Source: an uncultured Acidobacteriota bacterium
Lineage (GTDB): Bacteria > Acidobacteriota > Terriglobia > Terriglobales > CAINCZ01
Reading direction: 5' to 3'
Length of the DNA stretch: 21,578 nucleotides
NCBI GenBank assembly: GCA_903847195.1
Contig: CAINCZ010000097.1
Span: 1-21,578, forward strand
In this document: positions 19,963 to 21,578 of the stretch, piece by piece
How the letters are laid out: each line of letters opens with the position of its first letter
Position numbering within the stretch: the first letter of the stretch is position 1
Made by a program: the position numbers and the translations under genes
The notes under the pieces: model-generated
What the model was told of the DNA's origin: nothing
Database searches by the model: none
What the model saw: the letters and a program-made list of their open reading frames with translations, nothing else

Positions 19963-21578
19963 ATGGATGTCCCGGCTGCCGGCAAGGACTATTTAAGTTA
20001 CGATCGCGGGCCAATCGACTCCGAACTGCTCTCGCTGTGCATCGGACAGGTACTGGAAAAGAACGCCCGCGAACACCCGGACGTGGACGCGCTGATCGTC
20101 TGCCACACCAACGACCGCTTCACCTGGAAAGAGTTGCTCGTCGAAGTCGAGCGCGTCGGACGTGCCCTGATGGCCCTCGGCGTCAAGAAGGGTGACCGCG
20201 TCGGCATGTGGGCCACCAACTACACCGAGTGGGTCCTCGCGCAGTTCGCCACCGCCTCCATCGGCGCCATCCTGGTGACGCTCAATCCGCTCTACCGCGA
20301 ACACGAACTCGAGTACGCGCTCAAGCAGTCGGAATGTCAGAGCATCATCATGATCCAGGGCTTCCGCGACTGCGATTACCCCGATACCCTGTTCGCCATC
20401 TGTCCCGAGTTGCGCGCCGGCCGCACCGGCCAGTTCCACGCCGCGCGCCTGCCGCACCTGAAGCACGTCATCTTTGTCGGCCCCAACTGCCCGCCGCAGA
20501 TGATGCCCTGGCACGACCTTTGCGCCATGGCCGAACAGGTGTCCTTCGCCGAACTCCGCCAGCGCCAGAGCACGCTCTGCGCCGACGACGCCATCAACAT
20601 CCAGTACACCTCCGGCACCACCGGCTTTCCCAAGGGCGCCACGCTGACCCACTACAACGTGGTCAACAACGGCCTCTACATCGGCGACGGCCAGCGGCTG
20701 ACCGAGCGCGACCGCGTCTGCATTCCGGTCCCGTTCTATCACTGCTTCGGCATGGTGCTGGGCAACATGGCCTGCATCACGCACGCCTCCACCATGGTGA
20801 TCCCGGCCGTATACTTCGACCCGCACGCCACGCTCGATGCCATCGCCAGGGAGCGCGCCACCGCACTCTATGGCGTGCCCACCATGTTCATCGCCGAATT
20901 TGCCCTGCCCGACTTCAAGAGCTTCGATCTCACCTCGCTGCGCACCGGCATCATGGCCGGCTCCACCTGCCCCATCGAGCTGATGAAGCGCGTGGTGGAC
21001 GAGATGAACTGCACCGACCTGACCATCTGCTACGGTCTGACCGAGTCCTCGCCCGTCATCACCCAGACCACGCCCGATGATCCGCTCGAGATGCGCGTTT
21101 GCTCCGTCGGCCGTGTGCAGCCGCACACCGAGGTCAAGATCATTGATCCCGGCAGCAAGGAGATCCTCCCCCGCGGCGCCGTAGGCGAACTCTGCACCCG
21201 CGGCTACCTGGTCATGAAGGGCTACTACAACGATCCCGCCTCGACCGCCGAAGCCATCGAACCCGACGGCTGGCTGCACTCCGGCGACCTCGCCACCATG
21301 GACGAGGACGGCTACGTCCGCATCACCGGACGCATCAAGGACATGATCATCCGCGGCGGTGAGAACATCTATCCCCGCGAAATCGAAGAGTACCTCCACA
21401 CCTGCCCCAAGATCGCCGACGTGCAGGTGATCGGCGTGCCCGATCCCAAGTACGGCGAGACGGTCATGGCGTGGATCAAGCTCAAGTCTGGCGCAGTCAT
21501 GACCGCCGACGACGTCAAGGATTTCTGCAAGGGGCAGATCGCCCACTTCAAGATCCCGCGCCACATCCGCTTCGTCGA
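19963..21578 (+). CDS. Acyl-CoA synthetase (AMP-forming), ACSF2-like, 3' end outside the window
   Basis: Activates fatty acids to acyl-CoA via an acyl-adenylate. 538 codons are present before the window ends, without a stop. The AMP-binding P-loop is YTSGTTGFPKG at 215-225. Further motifs are FYHCFGM (258-264), YGLTESSP (357-364), the ATP-binding WLHSGDLA (437-444), and the hinge/C-domain GRIKDMIIRGGENIYPREIE (456-475). CKGQIAHFKIPRHIRF just before the window end marks the approach to the C-terminal catalytic-lysine motif, which is missing here. Phrases such as NPLYREHELEYAL, THYNVVNN and RGGENIYP resemble medium-chain ACSF2-type synthetases. Start ATG 19963 has GGAGG (19948-19952) 10 nt upstream; ATG 19955 is out of frame and stops quickly. 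Substrate chain length is not determined. Confidence 0.94.
   Translation, partial: MDVPAAGKDYLSYDRGPIDSELLSLCIGQVLEKNAREHPDVDALIVCHTNDRFTWKELLVEVERVGRALMALGVKKGDRVGMWATNYTEWVLAQFATASIGAILVTLNPLYREHELEYALKQSECQSIIMIQGFRDCDYPDTLFAICPELRAGRTGQFHAARLPHLKHVIFVGPNCPPQMMPWHDLCAMAEQVSFAELRQRQSTLCADDAINIQYTSGTTGFPKGATLTHYNVVNNGLYIGDGQRLTERDRVCIPVPFYHCFGMVLGNMACITHASTMVIPAVYFDPHATLDAIARERATALYGVPTMFIAEFALPDFKSFDLTSLRTGIMAGSTCPIELMKRVVDEMNCTDLTICYGLTESSPVITQTTPDDPLEMRVCSVGRVQPHTEVKIIDPGSKEILPRGAVGELCTRGYLVMKGYYNDPASTAEAIEPDGWLHSGDLATMDEDGYVRITGRIKDMIIRGGENIYPREIEEYLHTCPKIADVQVIGVPDPKYGETVMAWIKLKSGAVMTADDVKDFCKGQIAHFKIPRHIRFV

Noticed and set aside
19993..21564. 523-codon minus-strand frame opposite the acyl-CoA synthetase
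   Set aside because: Shadow of the plus-strand gene, which has every adenylation motif and simply lacks a stop because the window ends.

Overview
The window is GC-rich chromosomal DNA (row 13321-13380 counts 39/60 G+C). It is most likely from the Acidobacteriota, class Terriglobia. That is an inference from an Oar-like TonB-dependent receptor with an N-terminal carboxypeptidase-regulatory-like domain, an exported DUF5666-repeat protein, a homodimeric-type pyruvate dehydrogenase E1, and many intergenic palindromes that open with GGTGGCCCA or GCCGGGTGCCCCA. No marker gene settles the taxonomy.

Layout. (1) 1-640: the last 41 codons of a response-regulator receiver domain, a 64-aa hypothetical gene just downstream, and a convergent 37-aa predicted membrane microprotein on the minus strand with its own Shine-Dalgarno and a hairpin/T-run terminator. 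(2) 760-2123: an intact ISL3-family insertion sequence of 1348 bp, with 19-bp imperfect terminal inverted repeats and a perfect 8-bp target duplication, sitting in an operator-like region. (3) 2286-7924: a co-directional trio of CpxA-like sensor kinase, secreted DUF5666-repeat protein and Oar-like outer-membrane receptor, closed by a bidirectional hairpin at 7944-7973. No response regulator is adjacent to the kinase. (4) 8001-12437: the pyruvate dehydrogenase genes aceE-aceF on the minus strand, 12 nt apart, divergent from (5) transketolase at 12647-14713, which ends in a clear hairpin terminator. (6) 14787-16023: a repeat-rich accessory stretch holding one lower-GC lipoprotein gene and a cluster of REP-like palindromes. 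(7) 16024-17964: an exported M61-type metallopeptidase with a PDZ-like C-terminus, minus strand. (8) 18108-19643: leuA (2-isopropylmalate synthase), followed by two perfect hairpins of the same repeat family. (9) 19963-21578: an ACSF2-like acyl-CoA synthetase truncated by the window end.

How the genes fit together. aceE/aceF, transketolase, leuA and the acyl-CoA synthetase are housekeeping carbon and lipid metabolism: acetyl-CoA supply, pentose phosphate interconversion, leucine synthesis and fatty-acid activation. The kinase/DUF5666/receptor trio looks like an envelope module in which an envelope-sensing kinase lies beside an exported repeat protein and a receptor; this is inferred from order and strand only. 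The parts that ordinary annotation would miss are the 37-aa microprotein, the exact IS boundaries and what the element displaced, and the family of palindromes whose two stem arms co-vary between copies. I see no CRISPR array, tRNA, rRNA or phage genes.
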